Of a stretch of DNA of 64,000 nucleotides, positions 25,831-37,182 are shown piece by piece. Below the pieces are notes generated by a model that worked only from the letters and a program-made list of their open reading frames with translations, did no database searches and had not been told where the DNA came from. How positions within the stretch are numbered: position 1 is the first letter of the stretch; every line of letters starts with the position of its first letter. The translations under genes and the position numbers were made by a program. Source of the stretch: Rhinopomastus cyanomelas (Eukaryota; Chordata; Aves; Bucerotiformes; Rhinopomastidae); contig VXBP01009016.1 in assembly GCA_013400115.1 (NCBI GenBank), positions 1-64,000 on the forward strand. The letters are read 5' to 3'.

Positions 25831-26441
25831 CATAGGATCATAGGATGTTAGGGGTTGGAAGGGACCCAAGAGATCATCGAGTCCAACCCCCCTGCCGCAG
25901 CAGGACAAAACTATCTAACACAGATCACAGAGGAACGCATCCAGGCGGCCTTGAAAGTCCCCAGAGAAGGAGACTCCACGACCTCCCTGGGGAGTCTGTT
26001 CCAGTGTTCCGTGACCCTCACAGTAAAGAAGTTCCCCCTTGTGTTGAGGCGGAACCTCCTCTGCTGCAACTTACACCCATTGCTCCTTGTCCTGTCACAG
26101 GGAGCAAGTGAAAACAGCCTGTCCCCCCCCTCCTGGCCAGCCTTCAGATACTTATAAACATTGATCAAATCTCCCCTAAGTCTTCTCTTCTCCAGACTAA
26201 AAAGCCCCAAGTCCCTCAGCCTCTCCTCATAAGCCATGCCCTCCTGTCCCCTAATCATCCTCGTAGCCCTCCGCTGGACCCTCTCCAGTAGATCCTTGTC
26301 CCTCTTAAACTGGGGGGCCCAAAACTGAACACAGTACTCAAGATGAGGCCTCACCAGGGCAGAGTAGAGGGGGAGAAGAACTTCCCTTGATCTGCTGGAC
26401 ACACTCCTCCTAATACACCCCAGGATCCCATTGGCCCTCTA
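25831..26441 (-). repeat. CR1 LINE 3' part with intact ORF2 C-terminus
   Basis: Minus-strand CR1 with a 163-codon open frame (26,402 down to 25,911). It encodes the end of the RT and the C-terminal region: LYSALVRPHLEYCVQFWAP, VQRRATRMIRG, LFSLEKRRLRGDLI, and FTVRVTEHWNRLP. The open frame and clean tail suggest a relatively young, 5'-truncated copy. Confidence 0.95.
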
Positions 26442-26689
26442 ATGAACAGCATCAACCGCTTAACAGCTTGGTAGTTCTAACATCAAAATAAGTAAAACCT
26501 TTTCTCGGCTTTAGAGCACTCTTAGAACTACAGCCGCCAGCAGATGGCTGTTTTGCAAGAAATTATGGGGTTTCTGAAGAGTGCTGCCTCTTGTCTGTTA
26601 ACCACTGTCAACTTTTCTCGGTTCCTCTATACCCAAGGATCCCTGTGTTAGTTTCAGACCAGCCCATCTGCCCTGGTTTAATGTGTAAG

Positions 26690-28165
26690 TGTCATCAGGT
26701 GTGTCATTTGGTTGTACTCCAGTACAAGCTGTAAGTCAAGGCAGCAAAATGTTCTGCCACGAATGACGATGATAACGGACTTTTCCCCATTCTGCTAGCA
26801 GAAGGTTGCAGGCAGCAGTTTGCTTTCACCTGGAAAGGCATGGAGTACTCACCACAGAGTACACCTGGAGCCCCAGGTGTGGAAGCACAGCCCAAATACA
26901 CTGCAGAAGAGCAGAGCTCCAGAACACCTGCAGGATATGGACAGCATAGCCATATAGTTTCATATTAGCAAAGGAAGGCTTTGAAAAAGGTACCAAAATT
27001 GTTGATATTCTGTTGGAAGCTGGGTTTGCTGTACTGAGAAGGTCAAGGGATCCACCCAAGATCAAGGTCTTGTGTGGGAACATTTCAGTTCTCCTCTAAG
27101 AGGGTTCCTCCCTAAGCGTATGAGATGTCTTGGCAAACCAGGTCTCGGAAGTGCGTGGCTGGAGGAACTTGTCATAATTTGTTCCGGGGTTAGTGACGGC
27201 ATAGTTAGAAATTCTGTTGAAATCTCAAACCAAATTCCTTGCATAGTTCCTCACACAAAGCACACAGGCAAGTCAGGCATGCGTGGTCTGGAGCCCTATC
27301 ACCTAATGCCACAAATGCACCAAGCACCAATCCTGAGTTTGTTTATCGCTGACGTTGCGGGCTAATAAAAAGGGAGTTCCCTCCCCGAGGCCAGTCAGAC
27401 CACGGACAACATCGGACAGCAACAGTGCATCAATTGCTTTCACCACACATCTGTCTCCTGTGCTGCTTCCCGTCGCAGCGTCGGCAACCCGTGGACCCCC
27501 TCATCACTGGATTCCAACAGTCTTGGGAGTTAAATGGCAAGATGTACACTGACACGTCCCAAAGGATGAACAGAATCTCAGCAATGGGTCCACTCACTGA
27601 CAAGAAAGAGACACAAGCCTTCCTAGGAGTAGTGGGTCCTGAAGGATGCACATCCCATCACACAGGGAGGTCATCAAGCCTCTTTTACACTGTGACTAGA
27701 AAGAGGAATGGTTTTGCGTGGGGGTCTAAAAGAATTAGGACATTTAACCAAATTAAAAGGGAAATTGTGTCTGCCATGGTCCTGGGACCAGTTTGAGCAG
27801 CCCCAGAGGTAAAAAGTGTGCTCTACCCTGCAGCTGGGGGTAAGGGTATTGCCTGGACTCTCTGGCAGAGAGCTCCAGGGGAAACATGGGAGTGTTGCCT
27901 TGGGTTCTGAAATTGAGGGCATCAAGGCTCAGATGCGAATTACACCCACCCTGAGCAAGAGATTATGAGGTTTATGAGGGCGTTCAGGCTGCTTCAGAAG
28001 ACATTGGCAGTGTGGCACAGCTCCTTCTGGCACCTAGACTTCTAGTCTTAAGCTGGGTGTATGAGGAAAAGGTAGCATCTACTCACTGTGCCACAGATGC
28101 TACCCAGAGTAAATGGGCTATTCTTGTAACAAGTAATACTTGCAGCTCACAACAGCTTTAGAGGA
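26690..28165 (+). pseudogene. Degraded endogenous retrovirus pol remnant
   Basis: Short stretches in shifting + strand frames read as a retroviral-type polymerase, from the late reverse transcriptase through the connection/RNase H region. The clearest block is 27,540-27,790, which contains the motif TDKKETQAFLGVVG and the words REIVSAMVLGPV in one frame of 123 codons (27,425-27,796). Downstream pieces to about 28,165 continue in other frames and include stop codons. Frameshifts and stops make it non-functional. No LTRs were identified at either side, so this is an internal fragment. It resembles avian ERV pol, but the class is not assigned. The block before 27,350 is the weaker part. Confidence 0.65.
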
Positions 28166-29066
28166 GAGATACGTTCCATTGCTGACTGATGACAAGCAAT
28201 GCCCATCTTAAATCTGGGCAACCTAATTCAGAAGGTGTCTGTTGTGGCCTAATTCGAAGTAGGGGAGAAGAGCTGTTTTCCTTTAAAGCAATCAGAAAGC
28301 AGATTCTGTACACCAGTTCCTCCTCCCGAACCCCCAAGGGAATACCACAAACTTGCAGAAATGTTCCCTTTCTGTGCAGAAATATTTTCCTGTTGCCAGA
28401 CATTTTGAGTCTTACTTCAAAAAGCTTAGTACCAGCTTGTTTTTATTAAATGGTTGAAAACATCTGAATCGACCATTTTACAAGCAAAAAACCCTAAAAT
28501 CTTTTCTCTCTTTAAAAAAGCCACGGCACTTGTGCTGCTACCTATTTCTTATGCATCTACAGTGACGTAACATGCAGAGACTGTACTTTTCTTAAATATT
28601 GACAGCTTCAAATCCTCCGCGTGTCTGTGAGCGTAAACAGAGAGGAGAAGTACATACCAGATATATCTGAAAGCACAAATGTTTAATGAAAGTTCAAGTT
28701 AAAGTGACAATTCAGACTTGTGAATGCTTTCCAGAATAAACACAGCCCATTAGTATTTCTCTGAGGATGGTTTCTCATGTATGCATAAACAAGGAAGATG
28801 GCAAAGGACACCCAACCCTTCAGATAAATGTATGCATAGCATCCTGTATGTTGTCTTCCAAACAAAACAGTGCCTTCATTAACATTTTAGATGTATCTCA
28901 GCTCTTCACCATTCAAAGTCAGCCTGCAGGATTCAGTTTGCTGATACTCTCGCAAGATTAACGGAGCTTACAACCTCAGCAACAAGTACAGAACTCTACA
29001 AACAAATGAGCAGAATAATGATATCTTAAGGAAGGACTGCCTGTAACGAATAGAAACATAGCATCT
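28166..29066. other. Intergenic, nothing recognised
   Basis: No further retroviral similarity could be followed past about 28,165. Confidence 0.45.
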
Positions 29067-29216
29067 AGGGAGGTTGTGGAGTCTCCTTCATGGGAGACGT
29101 TTAAAACCCGCCTGGATGAGTTCCTGTGCGACTTGATCTAGGTGATCCTGCTGTGGCGGGAGGATTAGACTAGATGATCTTTCGAGGTCCCTTCCAGTCC
29201 CTAATGATTCTATGAT
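29067..29216 (+). repeat. CR1 3' end
   Basis: Short 5'-truncated copy: ggttgtggagtctccttc through gatgatctttcgagg to aatgattctatgatg. Confidence 0.93.
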
Positions 29217-29670
29217 GTTTTTCCAAAGTGCATGACCTCTAAGCATAGACCTAATCAAAGCAAATAGGAATTCACTACAATTTTACCTTCTGCAGAAATA
29301 CTTCAGCAAACAGGGTAAAGTGATAGAGAAGTTAAAATCATAAAATGACAGGGTGTATAAGAAAGTGAAGTAAGGAAAATAAAATAAACATAATCATGCA
29401 CAACCAAATCTGAGAACAAGAAGCACAAGAGAAGGTAGTTTTCTTTGAAGAACATCCTTTCTAATGTAGTGACTGCCTGGTGTGACTTGTGTACGAAGCC
29501 AAATGGCATTAACCTCACCTAGGGTGAATATTAACACAGACTATTGCTCTGTGTATCTGCATTTGCCCGTGTTTACTGTGTTCCAAGCTCACTTTCTCTA
29601 AAGAACTGTTGTGAGTAAGAAAACTAAATCCCCCACTAGGCCCATGGTTTTTCACAAAAATGTTTTGATG

Positions 29671-30283
29671 ATCGCAGAATCACTCTGGTTGGAAAAGACC
29701 CCTGGGATCATCCGGTCCAACCATCTACCCCACCTTACAAGTTCACCCCTAAACCATATCCCTCAACACCTCATCCAAACAAACTTTAAACACATCCAGG
29801 GGTGGCGACTCAACCACCTCCCTGGGAAGCCCATCCCAGTGCCTGACCACTCTTTCTGCGAAAAAATTGCTCCTAATATCAAGTCTAAACCTACCCTGTT
29901 GTAACTTAAACCCATTCCCTCTTGTTCTATCACTAACTTCTTGTGAGAAGAGATCAACCTCTCGACAATGTCCTTTCAAGTAGTTGTAGAGAGTGATGTG
30001 GTCTCTTCTCAGCCTCCTCTTCTTTAAACTAAAGAGCTCCAGCTCTTTCAGTCTTTCCTCGTAAGATTTGTTTCCTGGTCCCTTCACCAGCTTAGCTGCC
30101 CTCCTTTGCATCTACTGCAGCACCTCCACATCTCTCTTGTATTCAGGTGCCCAAAACTGGACACAGTACTCAAGATGTGGCCTCACTAGTGCTGAATACA
30201 GGTGGACGATACCCTCTCTACTCCTGCTGGCCACACTATTTCTAATACAAGCCAGGATGCCATTGGCCTACTTGGCCAAGTTA
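29671..30283 (-). repeat. CR1 LINE 3' part
   Basis: Minus-strand CR1 of a different subfamily (tail gaatcactctggttgg, cccctgggatcatccgg). A 120-codon frame of the ORF2 C-terminus is open (30,111 down to 29,749), with RRAAKLVKGPGNKSYEERL and ELFSLKKRRLRRDHI. The 5' end is truncated near 30,283. Confidence 0.93.
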
Positions 30284-31737
30284 TTTTCCACTTGGCTAAA
30301 TAAGAGAGCAAAGATTGCTGTGGTCTACCAGAAGAGATAAAAACTTATTAGTTAATACAATTTCACATCTAAAGTTCTAAGGGAAAAGAAGGCTGTCTCT
30401 GCAAGTAATATGCATCCCCCCTTCATGAGCACTTGAGATTCTCAGTCAAGTATGAAGTTAGCTGACAGAACCACCAGGTGACAACCGAGGGCAAGGTGCT
30501 CCATTACAGACCAACCTTATACAAGGAAACAGCCTGAATCTGAGTCTCACCACTTTGATATGCTGCCAAAGATATCTGCTCAAAGCAGCGTTTCCTAACA
30601 TTCCAAGCCATGCCAGCTCTCCAGGGCAGAAGTAACTAAACTACCAGTTCCTATTCACCACTGAAGAACCCATTACACTCTGCTTCATGCTGAAACACCC
30701 CGGTAGGGCCGGGTATTTCAATCTCAGACAGCATTATGATGATTATTTAAACATTTCTAAAACACAACAATTAAGAATGTGAACCCTTTAGAAAATTGCA
30801 GAGATCAGGCATGTGACTATCTAGAGGCAACAGTCATTTTGACTGTCTCTAGAGAGTACTTGGCCCAGACATTTCTATTAATACCAGACTTACTAGGTCT
30901 TGACAGTTTATAGGACATCTGCTTGTTTCATTTCCCTTCAGTCTCGCCAAGTGCTAACAGGAAAAACCATACAGACTTTCCTCCTACATCTGCATAACTT
31001 GAGAGGCTTTTCTACATGTGTGCATTTTAACAACAAACAAGGTCTTCCAGTGTTCTTTAGCAGATACACACGTACAGGCGTGTGTGCACGCGAAGAACTG
31101 CAAAGACGGGCAGAGGTCTTTAATCTGAGGACACTCCTCTAGGAATAAATGTAGTTAGTGGAGACAAGAGTCGTTCCTTAGCAGTAGGACAATGTTAATA
31201 GGTTTGTTTTTATCCTGAACTAGAAATGGTTGCAGAAATTAAAATACCTCAGCAAAAGTTTTTCACGAGCAACGTCCTCAAGTGTTGCAGTACATTCCAA
31301 AGTTCTAAAAAAGCATCACAACATTTCAGAAACAATACTGAGGGTTCCGCTACGGCTTTCTCCACTTGTGCAGCTTTTAAGACCAATCAAAGGGAAAGGT
31401 CAGTACGCAGACCCTGATCCAAACAAAGTTCAGTCTGTAGTGTAAAGCACAGGTTCCAAGCAAAGCTGGAAGCATCTTGCATTTTGTTCTGCTGTTACAG
31501 TGTCCTGAACTGAATTCCAAAAGGCATTTCTTTGCAGTATTGCTCACAACTCTTGTGAAGCTTCTACTGCTCTTGGCACCATTACTTTAATGGTACAGAT
31601 GAGATTTTAATAGCACCAACTGAAAAACAATAGGCGACAGCCACTTGCTTATTATAAATCAATCACAGGCAGGTGCTGGTGCTGTGATCTCACAGGTCAT
31701 TAGTGACAGAAGCACAGGGAAAGGTTTTAAGCCCCTA
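30284..31737. other. Intergenic, nothing recognised
   Basis: Unique-looking sequence without repeat tails or long ORFs. Confidence 0.5.
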
Positions 31738-31970
31738 ACAGGGTAGGTTTAGATTGGACCTGAGGAAGAAATTCTTCCCGGAGAGAGTGGTCTGACGCTG
31801 GAATGGGCTGCCCAGGGTGATGGTTGAGTCACCATGCCTGGACGAGTTTGAAAGATGCTTAGATGTAGTGTTTGGGGGTCTAGTTTAGGGGTGAACTTGT
31901 AGAGTAGGGTTGATGGTTGGACTTGATGACCCCAAGGGTCTTCTCCAACCTGAATGATTCTATTATTCTA
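31738..31970 (+). repeat. CR1 3' fragment
   Basis: ggtaggtttagattggacc, a ggtgatggttgagtcaccat block, and a tail ending cctgaatgattctattattct. Same subfamily style as the 29.7-kb copy, opposite strand. Confidence 0.9.
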
Positions 31971-32121
31971 ATTTTACTATGAGTATGTGACAAACACCTA
32001 AACTATTTCTTTAACTCAAACTCAGCTTTGTCCACTTGTCTGATCTTCATAAGAATGCAGAAATATTTTGTTTAAATTTGTAAAATAGCTTCATCTTTCA
32101 CTTTATACATGTGTATTATTT

Positions 32122-32227
32122 CACAGACTCACATAGCATTAGGGATTGGAAGGGACCTCGAAAGATCATCCAGTCCAATCCCCCTGCCACAGCACAATTA
32201 CCTAGATCCAGTCACACGGGAACATAT
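32122..32227 (-). repeat. CR1 3' tail
   Basis: About 105 bases of minus-strand CR1 terminus (cattagggattggaagggac, cctgccacagcac), ending where unrelated AT-rich sequence starts. Confidence 0.9.
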
Positions 32228-33103
32228 TTGCAATTTATTTTTTTTTAAATTAGCTTCACTCAAGAATTTAATTAAGGCCCTTTCACTGAGCCAATACATA
32301 GGGGCTTTTACTTCAGTTTGAATCTTGCTTGGATGCAGATTTCTTTAAATATTTTCACTCCCAGGAATCTCATTTCCAGCAGGAACGTTTCAGATTACAG
32401 ATAATTTTACAATCAACATTGGGCTTTCAACTATTTATCAAGACTTAGTATATTAATTCTATTAATCTTTATTAATTATTACATTTTCCTACCCATTAGT
32501 GAATTAATCATCATTAAAAATCATCATCAGGAAATACTAAAAAGATATGAAAATTAATTGAAATTTTTAACAAGCAGAATCAGATTTTGCATCAAACTGC
32601 ATCAGCTGTCCACTTTCAAACACGCGTTCGACGTGGTGGCATGGTTCCCTACAGAGGCTCTTAACGCGAGTCCGAAGGCATTACATTATTTATGATCAGT
32701 TCCTGACAATACAAACAAATGCAGTTCCACCTCCACCAAGAGACTTATGCTCACCTCACTGGATTTAGCATTATAGCACGCACTTACAGATTAGAATTTA
32801 CAGATTAGGAAGAGGAAACTGTTTTTCCAGAAAGTTCTTTTCCAGGAAAACATGATGCAAAATATGAGAGTTCAAAGAGCACATAAATTACATTGGTGTG
32901 CATTTGTTTCCTGTAGCCTTTAACCTGCTTCCTAACACGTTGAATAACACATGAAATCAGTTAAGAGTTACTGAAAGCTTGTAATTAGGATAAGTAAGAG
33001 TTAAAAATGTAAAAACTGAGTTATACTGGTTCTTGTTACCCAAAGTACTTTCTTTACTTCATTTCTAAAATTAGTTTGCCTTTAGAGATACTAATAAGAA
33101 TTA
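32228..33103. other. Intergenic, AT-rich
   Basis: Strongly AT-rich with many tta/att runs. No element identified. Confidence 0.5.
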
Positions 33104-33418
33104 CCTGGTGACCTCATTAGTGTCTATAAATCTGTGAGGGGTGGCTGTCAGGCAGATGGAGCCAGGCTCTTCTCAGTGCCATCTGGGGGAAGGACAAGGG
33201 CCAGTGGGTGTAAGCTGGAACACAGAACTTCTTCACAGTGAGGGTGACAGAGCACTGGAACAGGCCGCCCAGGGAGCCTCCTTCACCGGAGGCGTTTAAA
33301 ACCCACCTGGATATGCTCCTGTGTGACTTGGTCTGGGTGATCCTGCTGTGTCAGGGGGATTGGACTGGATGATCTTTCGAAGTCCCTTCCAATCCCTCAT
33401 GATTCTGTGATTCTATCA
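33104..33418 (+). repeat. CR1 3' fragment with small deletions
   Basis: ORF2 C-terminal region (gacctcattagtgtctataa, gagccaggctcttctcag) and a full tail to attctgtgattctatc. It lacks short blocks relative to the 2.6-kb copy, for example around the gagttgtggagt segment. Confidence 0.93.
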
Positions 33419-34806
33419 CAGGAAGCTAGTGTCATTATTAACCCCAGAACTGCCTAGACCTCATTTTTTTATCTATACCAATACTACATCTTTTTTTATC
33501 TACACAAACAGAATAGTCTCGTGTTACAGCCTGACACAAAGGACATGCTGTTTGTTATTTGTGTTGTATGTTATGTTATTTACATTCCGGATTTTAACAT
33601 GGAAAAAAAATTCCAATGTTATAAAATAAAAATCTTCATAACTGCAGTGGAGTATCAGATAGGAAAGGGAGACTGGCAAAGATATCTCTTATTTTCATGC
33701 CACATTCTGAAAAAATCTGAAAGTATGTCACAAAAATAGAAATCAAATTCATTAATGCCGAGTATTAATAGATTTGTATATTTTTAACAGCATCACTCAT
33801 TTATTACGCCCTAATTTGTCTTTATTTGAGAGGAGTTCAGTCAATGCACAGTGGCTTGACACACACTTGCTCAGTTTCAAGTTGTTTTACAAGGCACTGC
33901 AAGATTGCGACCACCAGAGTTAAAAATACTGCTGTCCAAAGACAGCAGAATTGAGTTGTGTCTTGTGTCTAGGATACTTGAACTAAGACACACAAAATCA
34001 CTCCCTGCTCTCTTTCCAGCATGCCCTCCCTGTGTCAGGGAGCAGCAAGCTCTGGACACTTCCTCGGCAGTGGGGATCCAGCAGCCAAGGGTTACCACCG
34101 GGAGCAAGACAGGGGCTTCGCCGGCCAGAGGCTTGACCTTCCCCCGGTTTGCTTGCCTGTCTTCCATCAGAAGAGCAAAGCCCAGCACTATCATTTGGAT
34201 TAAGGGTAAGCTTGCCCAGCGCGAATCCACTTCGTGTTTAGTGTTTGAGGAAATGTGGAAAACTACCAGCTGCCTGAGAAAATTCAGCAGATCGGGAGCA
34301 GCGAGCAGGACAAGAATCAGGAGAAGGAAGATGGATGATGGATACTGCTGTCTGCGTTCAGTGCTTACCAGGCATACGCAGAAGTTAGGAGCGTTCTTCT
34401 TAGCAAGAACACAGCAGAAAAGATAAGGCTCTCTATGAACCACCTGGGATGAAAGAGGAACGGAAGGAGCCAAGGTTAGGTCAAGTTCTGATTTCTTGAC
34501 AGGTCTGAAACTTGGTATCAGCTGATTTGATTCACACAGCCAAGTACCCGTAAAAGCACTTCTTACACTTAAGCCTCTGACTTCAAGAAACTGAGAACAA
34601 TTCCCACTGACAAAATGAGCCCTATGACACTCCCTGCAAGACAGACTTTTTTGAGATTGGATTCTGTTGGATCTATGGTGTTCCTATGGAAAACACACAA
34701 ATGATAGTTATGAATTTTGTCTGATAAAAATGCAGAAATTCAAAATAAATACAATTATTATTCATTGTGGGTCTGTACACTGACTGCTAAGAATTTCCTA
34801 GATTAT
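33419..34806. other. Intergenic with 198-codon minus-strand ORF
   Basis: The frame from 34,473 down to 33,877 is the longest non-repeat ORF outside CR1, with hydrophobic segments at about residues 46-74 and 89-103. The + strand is also open over much of it (33,905-34,426), which weakens the case for coding. An exon-like block with good splice signals lies at 34,369-34,443 on the minus strand. Confidence 0.35.
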
Positions 34807-35331
34807 GGTAGTGTTGTAGTTTGAAAATTGCTAGTGTTTTCAAACATACAGCAGTTCTGCTTTCATGAAGAAGAAAAGAAAAAGGAGTTGTTTTGTTTTG
34901 GAGGACCCCTCCTCCACAGGGGACTTGTCCTGGGGGAGGGTGTCACTTGGTCCTGGACCTGCCCCGGATGTCCGTGTTGGGTTAGCCTATGAAAAAGCAG
35001 AGCGGGCGGTTTGCTTTGAGAAAAGTCAGGAAGAGGAAAGAAGGAAGAAAAGAAGGAAGAAGAAGAAGCAGGAAGTACGTAGCCCGCTCGTGTGCGCTGC
35101 AGGCTCTCTTGGGCTGCGGCTTCTCAGCCGAGCGCCCCCCCCTCCCCCACCCCGTCCTTTCTTGGGACGGTGGCGGGGAGGGGGAAGGGCACGGGATGCG
35201 GCTCTGCCGCGGCTTTTCAGCTATTCCGCCCCTACTACGGGAAGAGCAGATGCCCCGTGTTCGTGTAGCCCCATGTCCTCGGCCGGACTGCCGGCTGTGA
35301 TTCGCCTCGGTCTCCAGTAGCGCCGATGTGC

Positions 35332-35332
35332 N
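35332..35332. other. Isolated N in GC-rich LTR
   Basis: Single N at the edge of the CpG-dense part of the solo LTR. Confidence 0.95.
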
Positions 35333-35737
35333 GTGTGTCATTTTCTGCCGCTGAGGAAGACTGGGGGTGCTTTAAGTTTGGGGGAGGACTCCTTCGTGTG
35401 TAGTTGGAAAGCCGAAGGATTTGAGAGTCCTTAAATCTTGGATCGGGAGGACAGAGACAGGGGCTTGTTGAAATGCATGCCGCCCGCACCGGGGTGCAAT
35501 TGGGGCGTTAAGGGAGAGAGTGGTGGCTCGTCTCCGGTTTGCATGCTGTTGGTGTTGCCCAGATCTCTATCATTTGGGCCTTGGGTCACGACAGTAACTT
35601 CCCATGGTATTTTCCTCAGATAGAGTAATGGCATGTTTGACGCAGTTTCTAGTTTGAATGCACCAACTTGCTGGGTTTTATTTGTTTTATTTTTCTGTTG
35701 AGTTTCCTTTTCTTTGTCTGTATACAGCTAGTAGATT

Positions 35738-35743
35738 AATAAA
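35738..35743 (+). terminator. LTR polyadenylation signal AATAAA
   Basis: Canonical hexamer within attaataaactttt, about 103 bases upstream of the LTR 3' terminus, where retroviral LTR poly(A) signals are expected. Confidence 0.6.
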
Positions 35744-35851
35744 CTTTTATCCAGTATCCTATGTCATTCATTGTCTGGCAAATTTGTCCGAGATGTCATC
35801 GAGACCTTACTTGCTAAAACTGGTGGAGAATCCCCAACCCGCTACAGGTAG

Positions 35852-36876
35852 TTTTATATCAGTCATACAAATAAATGCTGAATCTGGTCTAATAAAATAA
35901 TTTAGCATGACATTAACCTGGATTTTTGTTCATGAGATTATTGACATACTTTTGCTGAATGAAGTAAAAAAAAAACCCCAAAAACTGCTGCAAGTCCAGC
36001 TATCCCAGCTGTTCCCAGGTAGCTCACTAAACTGAAGACCAGACCCTTTCAAAACACCACTATCTCCTTCTAGAAGGCAAACAGAGGGCAGGAAGGCAGA
36101 GCTCCCAAAACTCACACTTCCTTCTTCTCTGGGCACCCACCTGCTGCACTGATGAACTCGGGGTTGTTCTGAAAACAGCCTTGAGGGTCTCAGAAAGTGA
36201 GGAGCTCTGCTTTCGCCTACTCTAACAGACTTAGTGATTAAGTCCTGCTCATTTCAATAAAAAGGAAAGCAACCATCTATGGGAAATTCAGAGAAGCCCA
36301 TCAGAACCACACAGCGTCAGCTGTAGCTTCTACCTGCCCCCATCCTCATTGCTACAGTAAATGAAAACAGTTTCAGAAGCTTTAGGCCTCCAAGTTTCAG
36401 AAAAAACCCCTCACAATCAGTTTCACGCTCAGCAAGTGCCTCCACTGCCTAAAAACTGCCAAACCTTCTGAAGGTCCAAACACAGCCCCTCAGCATTTCA
36501 GGTCCTACTCCTTCAGAGGTCCCAGCACTTGTGGTGCTTCTCTCTCTTCTTTTCTCACTCCGGCAGCTGACTGCAATGAAAATTGCAACCTGAGCAGTCA
36601 CCCTCAGGGAACAAGCACACCTGCCTCAAACAACAACGCCGGAGCAGACAGGCTTCGAGGAGACTCCAGTGACACCAGGCTGGGTCAAGGAAACTCAAAC
36701 CATCTAAATCTGTGCTTATCTGGGGATTACCAGCCAAACCTCCACATCCACCACTCCTACCACCACTCTGGCTGCCAAGCAGCACCAGGGGTCTCACTCA
36801 ACATTTCTTAGGTCAGTGGAGTCATAAAAGCCTCTTCACAAAACAGGCACCAGAGTAGGGCTCAGGAGAGCCACAC
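35852..36876. other. Intergenic, C/A-biased strand composition
   Basis: The + strand is markedly rich in C and A from about 36,300 to 36,800, unlike its neighbours. No known repeat was recognised. Confidence 0.4.
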
Positions 36877-36980
36877 TAAAACTTGCCTGGCAATGTTCCT
36901 GTGCAACTGGATCTAGGGAATCCTGCTGTGGCAGGGGGACTGGATAATCTTTTCAGGTCCCTTCCAACCCTTAATGTGAA
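36877..36980 (+). repeat. CR1 3' end
   Basis: Diverged tail: cctggcaatgttcctgtg, ggatctagggaatcctgctg, ccttccaacccttaatg. Confidence 0.85.
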
Positions 36981-37034
36981 CGCACAGAGGAAAGTCTCAG
37001 CAAAAGTGATTCCCGGCGCAATGACCACATATTT

Positions 37035-37182
37035 CTGGTTAGCTCCTCGGGGGAACGTGTTTAAAAGTCATGTAGATGTGGAGCTTAGGGAAATGGTTTA
37101 GTGCTGGGCTTGGGACAGCTGGGTTAACGGTTGAACTTAATGGTTTTGAAGGTGCTTTCCAACCTAAATGATTCTGTGAGTC
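37035..37182 (+). repeat. Diverged CR1 3' end
   Basis: gtttaaaagtcatgtagatg, a ggtttagtgctgggct spacer, and the tail ccaacctaaatgattctgtg. It lies 55 bases after another CR1 end of a different subfamily. Confidence 0.8.

Larger units (their letters stand above)
34812..35846 (+). mobile_element. Solo LTR of an endogenous retrovirus, 1,035 bp
   Basis: The block starts TGTTGTAGTTTG and ends CCCGCTACA (TG...CA termini). It is flanked by a perfect 5-bp target duplication, ggtag (34,807-34,811 and 35,847-35,851). A polyadenylation signal AATAAA at 35,738-35,743 lies about 100 bases before the 3' end, as in an R-U5 boundary, giving + orientation. The 5' half is purine-rich (35,020-35,085), then strongly GC- and CpG-rich at 35,080-35,340, likely the LTR promoter. 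A single N sits at 35,332. No partner LTR or internal region is adjacent, so it is a solo LTR left by recombination. A 5-bp duplication would suit an ERVL-like group, but this is only suggestive. Confidence 0.8.

Noticed and set aside
33877..34473. Chitin synthase or other multi-pass membrane gene exon
   Set aside because: The resemblance was limited to a leucine-rich hydrophobic stretch; no catalytic or family motifs are present.
34860..35340. CpG island as promoter of a host gene or long non-coding RNA
   Set aside because: The GC-rich block lies inside a unit with TG...CA ends, a poly(A) signal and a perfect 5-bp target duplication, so a solo LTR explains it better.
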